DNA of 64,000 nt from Cavia porcellus (lineage: Eukaryota; Chordata; Mammalia; Rodentia; Caviidae). The position numbers and the translations under genes are program-made. How positions within the stretch are numbered: position 1 is the first letter of the stretch; every line of letters begins with the position of its first letter. This document shows, one piece after another, positions 45,196-57,258 of this stretch. The notes under the pieces were generated by a model. That model made no database searches and had not been told where the DNA came from. It saw nothing but the letters and a program-made list of their open reading frames with translations. The stretch lies in the NCBI RefSeq assembly GCF_034190915.1, contig NW_026947485.1, positions 30,145,519 to 30,209,518 on the forward strand, given 5' to 3'.

Positions 45196-45484
45196 AGTAT
45201 CTGTCGCCATTTTTTCCCGTTGGCTTTTTCCCTTAAGTAATATTCAAGATAGTGGATAATAACAGCAGCCACAAGAACCATTTAGGAAGTTCTTGTACGT
45301 GCCCTGAACAATGTCTAACATATAGCCTATCATTTAACTTTCCTCCTTTACCATGGTCAGAATTGAAGTGCTGACCTGAGCTGAGAGCTTTTCATGAGGT
45401 TTCCTACTGAAAAGCAGAGAGATTGTCTTTCTATAGGGTGATCTGGATCAAACATCTTACAACAGGACCTTGGTATCAGCAAAA
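45196..45484. other. Unique DNA, possibly another worn MIR
   Basis: Weak MIR3-like words near 45260-45340. Nothing firm. Confidence 0.3.
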
Positions 45485-45645
45485 GGAGCAGCAAGTACTG
45501 ACTTGAGCATTTACAATATGTCGACCAACATGCAAAAAGCTTTACTTTGTTTAAGCCACTGGGATGAGCAGCAGGTTAAGAGAGGCTAAAGCACTTGCCT
45601 TAACATCCACAACTAGGAAGTTTCAAAGTCTAGGCCTGAGCTGAG
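45485..45645 (-). repeat. Probable MIR SINE, minus strand
   Basis: GAGCATTTACAATATGTCGA, GCACTTGCCTTAACATCCAC, AACTAGGAAGTTTCAAAGTC in complement order. Confidence 0.55.
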
Positions 45646-46030
45646 AGTTAGGGTCCAAATGTCTAGTTCCCCAAATTGGAGGGACATCCAAGGCTCTTCC
45701 TGTACTTACCTATATACTTTTAGTAGAAAGGAAGGGAGAGGGTGACCATAGCCTTTGAATTCATCATGATGGAGCATTTTAATTATAAGGACCAATAAAT
45801 AATACATGCCTTATGGGCTCTTCGTGATAATAAGCCGCAAAGTAGCAGGGCAGGAAACAAGTCCAAAACATACACATAGACTTTTCATTCCCATGCTTGG
45901 AAGAGGTTCTGGAGTGTAAAGAGAGAGGGGGCGCTATTTGGCCACATGGCCTCAAACCTTTTCAGCCTCACTTGGTGATTTTGGAGGCACAAATCTCCTC
46001 TGGATTTTATGACTCCAGAAAGGCTTTTCC
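45646..46030. other. Unique DNA
   Basis: No gene or repeat recognised. Confidence 0.4.
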
Positions 46031-46126
46031 TTTTTTTTTTTTTTTTTAAATGCTGCTGCTGGTTGAACCCAGAACCTTGGGCATGCTTGGCAAGTGCTCT
46101 TCTAGGCAGCTACATTTCCAGCTCCT
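46031..46126 (-). mobile_element. ID-type SINE, minus strand
   Basis: A run of 17 T is followed by CTGGTTGAACCCAGAACCTT...GCAGCTACATTTCCAGCTCC, a diverged core complement. Confidence 0.8.
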
Positions 46127-47449
46127 AGCAAAGAGCTTTGCTTTTCCTGAAACACTGTTGTTGAATTCCATCACATCCCCATCTTGCTTCCTCAGTTGCC
46201 CACCCTCCCCAGGCCAATCTGACAAAAGCCCCCGCAGAGCAGGGTTGCTCAGCATACTTGGAGGCATTTCCTCAGAGACATTCTGAGTTTTCCCAGAGTA
46301 GAAAGGCACCAGCTCAAGTGAACCCCTATTAACATACAGATGTTCCTGGCTTTACGTCTGGATAACCCAACCCATACAGACAGGACAGCAAATCACCCTG
46401 TTCCCTTGTTCAACCGAGGGGTCAAATGGTGTTTCCCTGGTGGCCACACCCCAGATGACTTGCAGGAAAGACTGAGACTGTGGGAAACAACGCAGAGAGA
46501 GTAGAGCGGTGTAGATACCCGGGCTGCTGGCTGGGGGCGGTGCGGATAACGGCTAATGAGGCCCAGATGCAGCTCTCTCAGTCACAGATCCGGGGAGATG
46601 TAAGAAAGGAATGTGATCATTTCCGTCTGAAATAATGTGCTCCCTCTTTCTGACACCTCGAGACCACTTCATTACTTCCTCCACATATGATCTCAAATTA
46701 GGGAGCCAATCTTTCTCCTCGATGTGATGCCAAGTTAGTGCCATGAGGGTGTAAATCATAAACACCGCGTGGGCTAATTTTCTTTCCAGCAGTTCTCAAG
46801 TCAGTCATCTCCCTTCAGGATCATTCATTGTTTCCCCATAAAGTAAGCCCGCCCGTGCTCTTTGATGAGTGCTACTAATTGTCTTTTGGGGTGACTACAA
46901 AGTGCTTTCTCTAGGGTATTCTCTGAGAGTTAATTGTGTTCCGCAGAGATATCTGGGAGACCAGCTTTCAGCGTCTTCAAGCTTCTCAAAATTTCCTTGT
47001 TCTGTCAATGTAAACCCAGACTTCAGCTGGGAATAAAACCTTGTGGGTTGAAGTCTGTCTCCTGATTTTCACACTTCCTTTGATTCCAATGACACAACGT
47101 GAAGCTGATGTGGAAATTACTTTGTACTGCTTCCCTCCTTGGCACGTCCTTCAATATCCATTCAAATTCCACATAAGGTTTCGCAGGAACTATGGAAACA
47201 CATCCTCTACAGACAAGCTTTGCATGAAAGTTATTGCCCTACTGGGCAAAGCCCAATGGCCTGATGCTATTTAATTCCCTCTGCACACTACAAAGGGGAC
47301 TAAATCTTTCCAAACACTTTAGCAAAAAGGAACGCAATACATGTGCCCAGTGTGCTGTTAAGAGTCTTGCTTGTATCCCCTCCTTTCCAAATTGTTCTAG
47401 GCATAAGTCTGGTTCTAAGCAAAAACTATGGCTCAAAGGCTGGGTCTAT
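46127..47449. other. Unique DNA; candidate conserved part near 46560-46990
   Basis: No repeat recognised for about 1.3 kb. Overlapping short frames of 60-87 codons have no known domains. Confidence 0.4.
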
Positions 47450-47464
47450 ATAGCATAAGGTTTT

Positions 47465-47577
47465 TTTTTTTTTTTTTTTTTTTTGTCTTTTTCGTTTTTA
47501 TCGGTACCGGCGATCGAACTCACGACTGCCTGCTTGCAAGGCAGGCGCTTATGCCGCTGAGCTAAATCCCCAGCCCC
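47465..47577 (-). mobile_element. Young ID-type SINE with GATAAAAACGAAAAAGAC tail
   Basis: Near-perfect core. The sense tail after GGTACC reads GATAAAAACGAAAAAGAC, then a long poly(A). The exact 15-bp TSD ATAGCATAAGGTTTT lies at 47450-47464 and 47578-47592. The exact TSD, long A tract and consensus core point to a recent insertion. Confidence 0.96.
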
Positions 47578-47592
47578 ATAGCATAAGGTTTT

Positions 47593-49079
47593 AATGGGCC
47601 TTTACTTGCTGCAGACTGAGCCCTTAATTTTCTGGTTACTCAATCACTTGCTGATTGGCTTCGTATTCTGAAGAAGATGCCTGGTGACACATTTCTACTG
47701 AAAAATCAAGTAATCTGAAAACACTATGACTTACATGGTGGACTCTAAATTTGTTTTGTATGTGGTTGCCAGATTTGAGCAGCTATTATCTACTTTTCTT
47801 CATTTTATAATGGTGACCACATCTTAAAAAATTAATTATGCCTGCTATTTATTTCATAGTCCTGGTTACAGGCCAACACAATAGTTCCTTGAACTTAAGT
47901 GAAACATATGGATGACTTTTGGTAAAGTCACGTTCTTTCAAAAATCATGCAAGGGTCACATGAGAATCTTGGGTGCTGCCACTTGCCTGAAGCTGTTTCC
48001 ATTAGCAACGATATTCCTAAAAACACATGTCAGCAGTTAGCGCTCCAGCAGTGTGAGTAAAGCCAGCCCTGGGGAGCTTCACTTCTATTTTGAGGCCTCA
48101 CTGGTCTTCCAAGCGGCAAAGAATTTGGATCATTTGGCTCTGCAGGAAACCCCTTGCCTAATTTTTATTTCTCTAAACCACACCCTTTTGGGAACCCTAT
48201 CATCAACTATGATGTGACTGTTACATTTTGGGCTTGGAAAAATAAATTTTGGTACCTCCTTCTCTGTGCATTATTATCTTAAAAATATCATAAAACCTAT
48301 AGGAAAATAAGCCTCCCATCTGGAATCTTTGCAAGAGTGAGAGCCCACTTGTTATTCGCAGGGAATGCTGAATTGAAAAAAAATAACTTTCTAAAATTTT
48401 CTTTCAGGGCCAGAATGTAAAGACAGAACTGCTGGGTACATAGGAAACAAAGTAAAACCAGAGGACATGATTTCAAACAATGCCTGTGTAGGAATTGGCT
48501 TCCTAAAAAATTATGACAGTGCTAGTGTATAAAATGTCCAAGGAAGCCTGAGGCAGTGAGCCATGCCCAGGACAGATTTTCTGCACTGTCAAGAGCAATC
48601 CTAAGCATTCCTCTGAGCTCCGGGACACCACCTTTCAACTCCAGCCTTCGAGGTGGATCAGTAGACCACTGTCCCTATTCACCCAATTTCAGGCCTCCTA
48701 GTCCCTAGAAATCCCAATCTTGTCAGCCTTCCTCCCCCTCTTTTCTGGAAAGCACCATCACTTTTCTATTGAGATCTAGTTATATTGGTCAATTTTTTAT
48801 GGTTATTTGATTCCTTGAAGACCAGTAAGCAACACACATAAAGGGCTCTAGTTTACTGCACACCCCTGCCAAAGGTCTCAGCATCAGCACTGCTGGATGG
48901 TTGTTAGGAATATAGACTCTTGGACTGTACTCCAGAGCTATGGAACTTGTGTGAGAAGCACTGTTTGAAGCTGATACAATTTTCTTGAAAGTAACTAAGT
49001 TCTGAGAGTTGATGAGTGATTTAGAAATCAGAGACAGTCCTCAGAACGCTGCCAACTAGAGTCACCTTTTAAATATTAC
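47593..49079. other. Unique DNA; possible MER5-like fragment at 48880-48970
   Basis: GCATCAGCACTGCTGGATGG followed by TTAGGAATATAGACTCTTGG weakly resembles an old hAT-type MER5 element. No gene supported. Confidence 0.35.
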
Positions 49080-49092
49080 AGGTCAACTGTTT

Positions 49093-49166
49093 TTGTACTG
49101 GCGATCGAACTTAGGACCTCACACGTACCAAGTAGGTGCTGTGCCATTGAGCTATATCCCTAGCCC
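49093..49166 (-). mobile_element. ID-type SINE, minus strand
   Basis: TTGTACTGGCGATCGAACTT...GAGCTATATCCCTAGCCC. Flanks AGGTCAACTGTTT and AGGTGAATTGTTT form an imperfect TSD. Confidence 0.88.
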
Positions 49167-49179
49167 AGGTGAATTGTTT

Positions 49180-50080
49180 ATTCTACTTAATTATCTAGGA
49201 GACAGGTCTACATTTGTAGAGAATTTGTTTAGTCTAGAAGGGAAAACAGTCACACATACCATATAGAGACATGTAATACTGCGGGATTAGTTTAAAGAAG
49301 TTTTGTCTACCATGCCATTTTGAAGGCACTCTGGGATTTTGCCATACTCTCACAAATAGCACAGTTAACGGGTCTAGGATGAAGCAATCTGTTTTATCTT
49401 AGAATTTCAAGAAAAAGAGGCCAATAGTCTCCATGTTCCCTTCAAAGAGTAAACATCCTTGAATTTGAGAAGACTAAATACTTAAGTGTTGTGAGAGGCT
49501 TCCAAAAGTCAACCTGGAAGACTAGATATTGGTCATTGGACCACCAGCCATTTCTAATAAACCAGAATCTCTAGACATTGGGGTTAAGGATTTGTGGTTT
49601 TAAGATTTCCCAAGATGACTCTGTGGATGGGGTGTAAATGAGGGCCTACTGATTGGGACTGAATTCTGTAATTGCCTTAATGACCAACTTTACACACAAA
49701 GGATTTAAACTGTGAGTCCACAGAAGGGCTGTTGTCAATATGCCATCAGTCTTTGAGGCTGTGCTTAGATGCTTAGTAAGTTCTTGTTCTAGTCATTAAC
49801 TCCATAAATTGAGGACAGACTATCACTTTAATTTGTAAGTATTTTCTACTAACAAATGCTCCTGCTCTGAGGAAGAAAAAACAATTCAGGATGTTCAGGG
49901 TAGCTATGCCATGACCACAGCATTCAATTAAAAATGGCTTCGGTTTTCAAGCAAACTTGGTTAAAGCCATAATTTTAGAGTAGAATAAAAAAGTGATTTG
50001 TTGTCCTCACCTGTGATGAAAAGTTTTAGCCTTATATCTGTTGCATACATCTGTTATTATATCAAATAACACGAGTAATG
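49180..50080. other. Unique DNA, no gene seen
   Basis: No recognised repeat or coding evidence. Confidence 0.45.
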
Positions 50081-50085
50081 TCATG

Positions 50086-50474
50086 TGATATGGGTTTGGG
50101 TCTAAATGTGCCCCCCAAAGCCTCATGTGGTCATAGGTGAGGCTTTTTGGAGGTGACTGGATCTGGAGTGTGTGATGTTGGGATTAAGGGTAGGTGATTA
50201 CCATCCCAGTCCACTGAGTGGTATGGTACTGATCTAATCCCAGTAGCCCAGGTACACTATAAAAGGGACAGAAAGATGCTTTTAAGGTCCCTTGATGCTT
50301 TTTGTTACCTTCCATCTGTCATAAACTATTGCCCCTCTGACATGTGTCATTCTGCTTTGGAGCCAGCTGATTATGGCCTGAAACTTCTATGAACTGTAAG
50401 TCAAATAAACTTTTCCTTTTAAAACTCTGGATGTTAAGAATTTTGTCTCAGCAAAGAGAAAAGTAACTAACACA
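50086..50474 (+). mobile_element. Solo MaLR-type LTR with 5-bp TSD
   Basis: A 389-bp element begins TGATATGGGTTTGGG and ends AACTAACACA (TG...CA). TCATG flanks it at 50081-50085 and 50475-50479. Inside are AATGTGCCCCCCAAAGCCTC, GGAGGTGACTGGATC, a CTATAAAAGGGAC box and TGTAAGTCAAATAAACTTTT with its polyadenylation signal, which is the layout of MST/MLT/ORR1-type LTRs. No internal region remains, so it is a recombination-derived solo LTR. No coding capacity. Confidence 0.85.
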
Positions 50475-50479
50475 TCATG

Positions 50480-53076
50480 TGTGTTCATTTTCTTCAGAGT
50501 CTATATTTTTGTTGCTTCCTAGTAGAGTAGATTATTTAGGTATTTTGCCTAAGGATGCTCATAATGTTACATACTTGCCAAATAGTTTTAGGTGCTTTCA
50601 AATGCTTCCAAGATTAAAATAACTGTCATGAGTTATTTTGCTCTGTGTTGACAGTTCAATTTCATTTCATCTCTGGATATATTCTTTCTCTCATGGATTT
50701 ATAACCACTGCATAAGGTTGCCACCCATAAACAACAATTAGGAATGATTAGTTTGCTAAGAACCTACCCCTCACCATCATTCTGCTTTTTGTTTCTGGTA
50801 ATCTGTAGCTCATCAGAGCTGCTGCTATTTCTTTCAAATGAATCTACTTTCATACAGCATCTTGACATTTCACATAATTTAGTCAACACTCCCTTTCTCT
50901 TTCATCCATGATGATCTGTAAACCAAACAAACAAAAAAGCTATAAAATTCTAAATGTAGCCAGCTTACTCTCATCCTCCTATTTAGTTATTTATGTCGAT
51001 AGTGACATATGGTAATAAATTGCCATCACCATCCAGTCACACTGTGGATCAAAGCCTTTGGATGCCTGATGAAAATTTATTAGTCTCTGCCCACTGACTC
51101 CCACTAGCCTCTCAATCCCCTTGGCCACTGGAGATGGACACTCTGATCACTAACAACCAGAAGACATCCAGGTGTACTCTGCCTGCAGCTTCCAGTGTAA
51201 CCTACATTGGCCTTCTTATTTCTTTTTCATTAATTTTTGTAGGTCTTTGGCTGCCTTGTAGTAGACACTATCAAAGATGTCAAAAAGCTTGAAAGGATGT
51301 TGGGAAAGGGGCAGTTGTGCTCTGCAGAAGCCCGTATGCTACACAGGGACAAAGGATTGGGCCACGTGGCCACAGATCTTCAGGTCACTGATCAGGTAGC
51401 ACTGAGGGGATCCAGGGAGGCTGAAAATCAGAGGCTTGGCATAGAGAAAGTCTCTGAGGACTTTTATTCTGAGATTTTACAGGGTCACGTGATGTTTACA
51501 TCTGTGCTGAGTTCTAAGCATTTCCCTAACGATTCATGCCATGGTGCTCCAGCTTCACAAGATGGTCAAATAAACACTACATACTTGTATTGGGTAAAAT
51601 TTATATAGAGAGGCAGCTGTTTTATTCCTTTCACCTAAATCTCACCTAATCAAATGAATCTGGCCAATAAATATTAGACTTTAGGGTCCAAATGAAGCAT
51701 TTTTTCTACATTGTGTTTTCTCACTATATCACAAAGCTTATGGAAAAAGAAACCAAATCAAAACCTCATTAATTGTATCTAATTTCCATGACAGCAATGA
51801 CTTAGCATGTGCACACCTGTGCAATTTTCCAGTGGCCGTGATGATCTCAGGAGGCCCAAGTCCTGACGTTTAACTTGAGGCATGTGGGAGCATCTACAGG
51901 CAAGATGTTGTAATAGAATTGCAGGGTAGGTCTCATGCTAATAATTCACAATGGCTGCAGATAGATTTCCACCCAACCTTTCTGGTGATTAAAAGAAGCG
52001 GGACTCCCGGATTTAAAATGCTATCCTTAAAGTTAATCATTGAGTTTTAGAGTTTTCTCAAAGTTCATACCACAGTTAGAATTTACCTTATGCTAGCATT
52101 AGGAAGCAATTAGCTTCATCAATTTCTATTTGTCTTTAGAAGACACTTATTCTCTGAATATCCAGGAAGTCCTGATGTAGGTGGAAAGGTATACTCACAA
52201 ATTTACAAGCCTGCATAAGAAGCCGAGTTCAAGGTTCTATTATTAGCCACACACACATCTGCAGAATCTGATTCCTTCATGAGTCATGTCCTTTGTGTCA
52301 CTATCTAGAAACTATTTTTTGGGAATCTCATAATTCAATAGGCATTCAAGTATGCAGACTGGTATCACTTCATATGTGAATTTTGGGAGGCCGTGAGACT
52401 GGGGAGAGAAAAAGGTAGAGTTGGGAAGGGAAGAGCTTGGTATATGAGGCAGTTCTGGACAGGAGCCTCTTGATTGATTTTGCTGCCTTGTGGGCTCCAT
52501 TGACTCTCATGATCCTTGCCACAGAGGTGGCCACTTGAAGCACAGTTCTCTCACCTTATTTTTTTTGGTAGCTGAGACCCTTACAATGCCAGTCTTCATT
52601 GTACACATGTAATCCCAAGTTGCATGCATGGTGTCATGCCTACCTTTGCTGTTGACTCATTTTATGTGACTCATAAATTGGCTCTGTGTGCATTTAAAAC
52701 TCTACCTTGTAGCCAATGCCAACTTTAGGAAGCTGCCTATCACAGTTCTGCCAGCTTTACAGACTATATCAGGAGTCCCAAATTCATCCCTTGGACTCCG
52801 GTCAAAATTCTCTCCTCACTGTCTCCTAAACTCTCATGTGAAACTTCCCGGGATTCCTGTCCACAGAATCTCCTCCCTTTTACCGCTTCCCAGCTTCAGA
52901 TCCAATTTAGAAAGAATCCTCCTTGCTCTGCATAGTACTTTTGATACAAGTTCACTCAATACATCATTAGACAGAGGCATCTGTCAGCCTACGCTCTGGC
53001 ATAAGACTTTCCTTTTTCTATGCAGAATTGTTGAGGTTCTGCTATACAGGCCACCCTGAGAAGTTGACAGTGAACC
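50480..53076. other. Unique DNA, no gene seen
   Basis: About 2.6 kb without recognised repeats. A 103-codon frame at 51297-51608 and a 123-codon frame at 52688-53059 (both plus) lack known domains and exon borders. Confidence 0.4.
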
Positions 53077-53222
53077 TTTTTTTTTTTTTTTTTTTTTTGA
53101 GACAAGGTCTCGCTATGTAGTCTAGGCTGACTTTGAATTCACTATGTAGCCTAGAGTGGCCTCAAATTCATGGCAATCCTGCCTCAGCCTCTTGAGAGCT
53201 GGGATTACAACTACACCAGTCA
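53077..53222 (-). mobile_element. 7SL-derived (B1-type) SINE, minus strand
   Basis: 22 T, then GAGACAAGGTCTCGCTATGT, AGTCTAGGCTGACTTTGAAT, ATCCTGCCTCAGCCTCTTGA and GCTGGGATTACAACTACACC. Confidence 0.95.
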
Positions 53223-53465
53223 GAGAACTGAATATGCAATGATGCTTCATCCTCAAGATCGTCTGGTGCCCTGTGGCTGTCTGGCATCTCCTTGGAATGC
53301 CATCCTTCCCAACAGGGGCTAAAATGGCCAAATGCCCTATTTACTGTGAAGAAAATACATACATGGAAGACATTCATAAAGAACCACTATTGCACCCATG
53401 AGACCTCTGAATAAACCTAGGTAGGCATACATTGTACTAACAGCTTGTCTGTGTAGGACACTGCC
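53223..53465. other. Unique DNA
   Basis: No gene or repeat recognised. Confidence 0.4.
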
Positions 53466-53483
53466 TCCAACAATCTTAAACTT

Positions 53484-53539
53484 TTTTTGGTAAGCAAGAG
53501 TAGCCAAGCACGTGCTATGCCATTGAATTATATTTCCAG
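53484..53539 (-). mobile_element. Shortened ID-type SINE with 18-bp TSD
   Basis: TTTTGGTAAGCAAGAGTAGC...GAATTATATTTCCAG is an internally deleted ID complement. TCCAACAATCTTAAACTT is duplicated exactly at 53466-53483 and 53540-53557. Confidence 0.88.
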
Positions 53540-53994
53540 TCCAACAATCTTAAACTTATAGTAACTGAAAAGCTATAGCACATATATTTGGCTCATATTT
53601 ATGAAACTATTCTAACCTTGAGTCAAACTGGCTGGTAAAACTTGAATTCTGTTTTGTCTCAGAGACTTTTGAGTACCCATCATACACTATGAGCTATTTA
53701 ATTTAATCCAATACTATCACTGCACTGTGCTGCCTAAGATTATATCAAGCAGTTGGTCAGAGTATCCACTAATCGATTGTTGTCTAAAGGCCTAAGACAG
53801 GGCACAAAATTATTACAAATCAGTTAATAGGTTTCTACCAGAAATGTACTTCAAATTTCTGTGATAAAAAAAGATGAAGCTCTCACATACTTGATGATTT
53901 ACCCTTCTTCTAATTTCCTGCAAGTATAAAATGAAGCAACTATATTTTCAGTTTTTAAGCAGTGTTTAAATAAATGCTGGTATGCTTTCTACAA

Positions 53995-54122
53995 TCTTGC
54001 CCTTTATTTTATGACAGTAACAGCACCTGGACCAGATTTAATTATTTCTATACCTCCACCTTACTCAGGAGGCTTAAGCTCAGTGCCTGGCATACAGTAA
54101 GGGCTCAATAAAGTTATTGTTA
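53995..54122 (+). repeat. MIR-class fragment
   Basis: GCTCAGTGCCTGGCATACAG followed by TAAGGGCTCAATAAAGTTAT is the classic MIR 3' end. Confidence 0.75.
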
Positions 54123-55069
54123 AGTTTATCTCTCCATTTAAATACACTCTTTCATGGTCATCTGGGTGTGATAACTGCCCTGCAGGAAGGCCGTATGGGC
54201 TCACACTAGAACCCCTTTGATGAATAATGTTCCTTGCCCAGGCATTCCTTAAGGTGTTAGCTCTGCTAAACCAAGAGTAGTACTATTATCTTCATAAAAT
54301 ATATAGGTCTCTGACTATTTAATAATATAATTTCTTACTAGGTTCAAAAGCATTTGCTATCCTGGTGTATATAAATAAAAGGCAAAAGTATACAGCTTTG
54401 TTGTCACAGTGTAATCGTTATACTTAGTCTTCTGATTCTGTTCATCCTTCCTGGTCAATCATATTTGCGTGACAGCTCAATAACATACGTGAACCCATTC
54501 TTGCAAAATAAATCAGCATACTCAGCTAACATTAAGAACTTTGGATCCCTTTATAAGCTAATTATTAGAATATTCTGGTCTCAATGTTATTACCTACACT
54601 TAAGAATTCTTCTAAAAGGCAGAGAGCCAATCAAGAAAGAGAACAGAACATTAGCTCTATGCTGCTGGAAGAAGGAGAATAACACTGCCAGGTATTCCTA
54701 GTTTTAGGATCAATACATCAGGAAAGCTATGTGGAATAAAAGGGACAGGTGGCTGGTTTGTGATGTGTGCTATTGTTACTCCACAGCCTGCTGCCCACCC
54801 AGCTTCAGAGTTTTTTCTCAGACTGAGCTACTGAGCTGAATGCAGGTTCAGTCTCCTTGCGTGCTCACTCCTATAAAGACTACACACTCTATTCTTTGGG
54901 AGAGCAAATCTGATACAGAATGTTCCTTGCAGAAGATGCATGCTCAATAATTACTGGTCAGATGAAAAACTGGTAATGACTAGGAAGATGGAGCAAGTGC
55001 TCAGGGTAGCCATGTCATCAGCAACTCACTTTGATATAACCAGTTTGTCTTCAGTCCCTGGAAACAGAA
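54123..55069. other. Unique DNA, no gene seen
   Basis: Short frames without domains. Confidence 0.4.
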
Positions 55070-55240
55070 ACATACTGGCCCTCAAGAAGCCCAGAATTTC
55101 ATAAGGAAGGTAATTCACAGAGAGTTCTTTGCACAAGATGGAGACAGCGCTTAACACAGAAGGCATAATGAACTGTAAGGACTGGGGAAGAGCCAGGGAA
55201 ATCATTTTGGAAGAGGAAGGTTTTGAGAGATCAACTGGCA
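55070..55240 (+). repeat. Possible ancient L2/MIR3-class fragment
   Basis: GGCCCTCAAGAAGCCCAGAA, a GCACAAGATGGAGACAG segment, then GGAAGAGGAAGGTTTTGAGA resemble the same old repeat class as 36555. Confidence 0.35.
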
Positions 55241-57189
55241 TTTATCAGCCAAAAAGGGGATTAGAGGATTGATGCTGGCACCCAATAAAATGGTTCCTAC
55301 CCTTTGCTTGTGCCATCCATCCCAAGAAGAGGTCTTTCCTTCCTTTCCACGAGAGGCTTTGCCAATGTGGACACGGCCAAAATTACATTCTATTTCACTA
55401 ATTTGCTCTTGCATTCTTTCGTAGGTCTCATGAATGAGCCAAAAGCTGAAATACGATAGGCTAAAAGAAGGCAAATCTCCTAAGGCCTTCCCAAAGTGGC
55501 TACACTTTAGTTGCTAAAGTTGAGTACAGCTGTCTTTATAGACTATGGATCACTCAGGAAAAGACACCGAGGCAAACTAACCAGCCACAGAGCCAGCAGA
55601 GTTAAACAACAAGCATGTTCGTTTTCTATTAAAATCAGATGTTATCATCTGTAGTCTGTTTTCTTCCCTTTATAAGTAAAGACACAGAAATGCATTTAAA
55701 ACATGTTTGAAACATGTTCAGGAAAAAACACATTAAGATATTTTTATTCTTTATGAATGTACAAGCATGGTAAGGATTTGAAGACACCTGCTATCAATAT
55801 TCATTATACAAAGTCTTACCTATTTGATCTCTTAAATGTTACCAAATGGAACCACATCCTGATCAACAAAGAAATTTCATAATATTAAACAAAATCATCT
55901 TTAGACAGAGAGAAAAGCATACTCTCCTCTGGTTGTTCTAAAGGCAAGTAGTATTAGGATACTCAGCTAACAGGACTGACATACTGATTTTACCAAACTC
56001 AAGTTTTCCTAGCTGTCAGGCTGCAGGCTGAAAAATCAAGTCATTTAAGGCCACATAGCCCCCTGCCTAAAAATATGCCCAGCTAATGGATACATTTTTC
56101 TAGCTACTATAATCCTATCCATAGGTGGATAAATTTTAAGCCTGAACAAGATTTTAAGATGTAGACTTTTGTTAACTACAACCAAGGGGTAAGTGTCCAA
56201 CCCAATTCTGGCATCCACTTGGAAGGTAGCAGTAATGATTAAAATTTATGTGTATAGAAAGGATTTTAAAACTTAATGCTGAACCCAGAATGTGCCACTT
56301 TAGTCACCATGAAAAATGACAAATCCAGCCATTAGACATCACACTTAGTTTGAGTGCCTGCAGTTTATTGTAAGCTCAGCTCTGACAGGGTGTGAAGAGA
56401 GCAGGCTTCAAAAGGTCCTGTGGTTTGGCTAGAGTGCCTGGCCTCAAAAATCAACCTACCCACGGAGGTACAGACCCTGAAAATCTCTAAAAAAGGCCCC
56501 TGTTGGGTGATCTGTACAAACTAGGGGCAGTTATGAAGAATAAGACTTAAACAAATGGAAAATAAATAGACTGAAATGAATGTTTAAAGTACTTGACAGA
56601 TTAGACCAAAGGTCTGTGAAATAGCCACCCATCGTAACTCATGGGTTGAACTGGTGAGAAAGTGAGGAACATGGCACCTATGACCTGGGGAAAAGGCCAC
56701 TATTTATGCTGGATAATTGCAACATATCCTGCCCTGGAGATTTCATCAGAGAAGCCACAGGGACAGGTTCTACCTATTGCTCCAACATGGCGACATACAC
56801 CCTTGTGCTGCAGGCAGTGACCACTGACTTCCAGGCCCTCCAGCTCTCTCCTCCACCCTACTCTCCAGTCTGTCCAGGAAGCAGCAAGGCAAGGCTCTAC
56901 ATTGCTAACTGCAGTCATCCGGAGGCTTCTGACAACTCACTGTCCCTTCTGTGGTAGGGAATAACTTGGGCAGTGGGGTCACAGTGTTTCTCTTTTCTAA
57001 TGTTCTTTGTTAGATTTCCTTCCCAAATGCTCTGCTCTTTTTGGCTAGGCTGGGTAAGGTTCCACTGATTCTACAGTGACAATAAAGATGGTCCTGGGGG
57101 AGCGCAGTGCCTGTCACCCTTGCTGTAGGATGCTGACTATGCAGCAATGGACAGTAACCATGACTGTCCGGTTTGGGAACACTAATTTA
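55241..57189. other. Unique DNA, no gene seen
   Basis: About 1.9 kb. Overlapping frames at 56700-56957 on both strands have no recognisable domain. Confidence 0.4.
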
Positions 57190-57258
57190 GGATGGTGGCT
57201 TTGCAGGAGGCTCTACTGCAACTGATACTTGCAGTATCAGTTCGGTCTGCCACCCTCC
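57190..57258. other. Imperfect long hairpin with a perfect 9-bp apical stem
   Basis: AACTGATAC (57220-57228) pairs exactly with GTATCAGTT (57234-57242) across a 5-nt loop. GGATGGTGGC (57190-57199) pairs with GCCACCCTCC (57249-57258) except for one base. The asymmetric interior (20 versus 6 nt) is unlike a standard pre-miRNA. No RNA family recognised. Confidence 0.4.

Noticed and set aside
52688..53059. 123-codon plus-strand frame
   Set aside because: Leu/Ser/Pro-rich composition without any recognisable domain or splice signals; likely chance.
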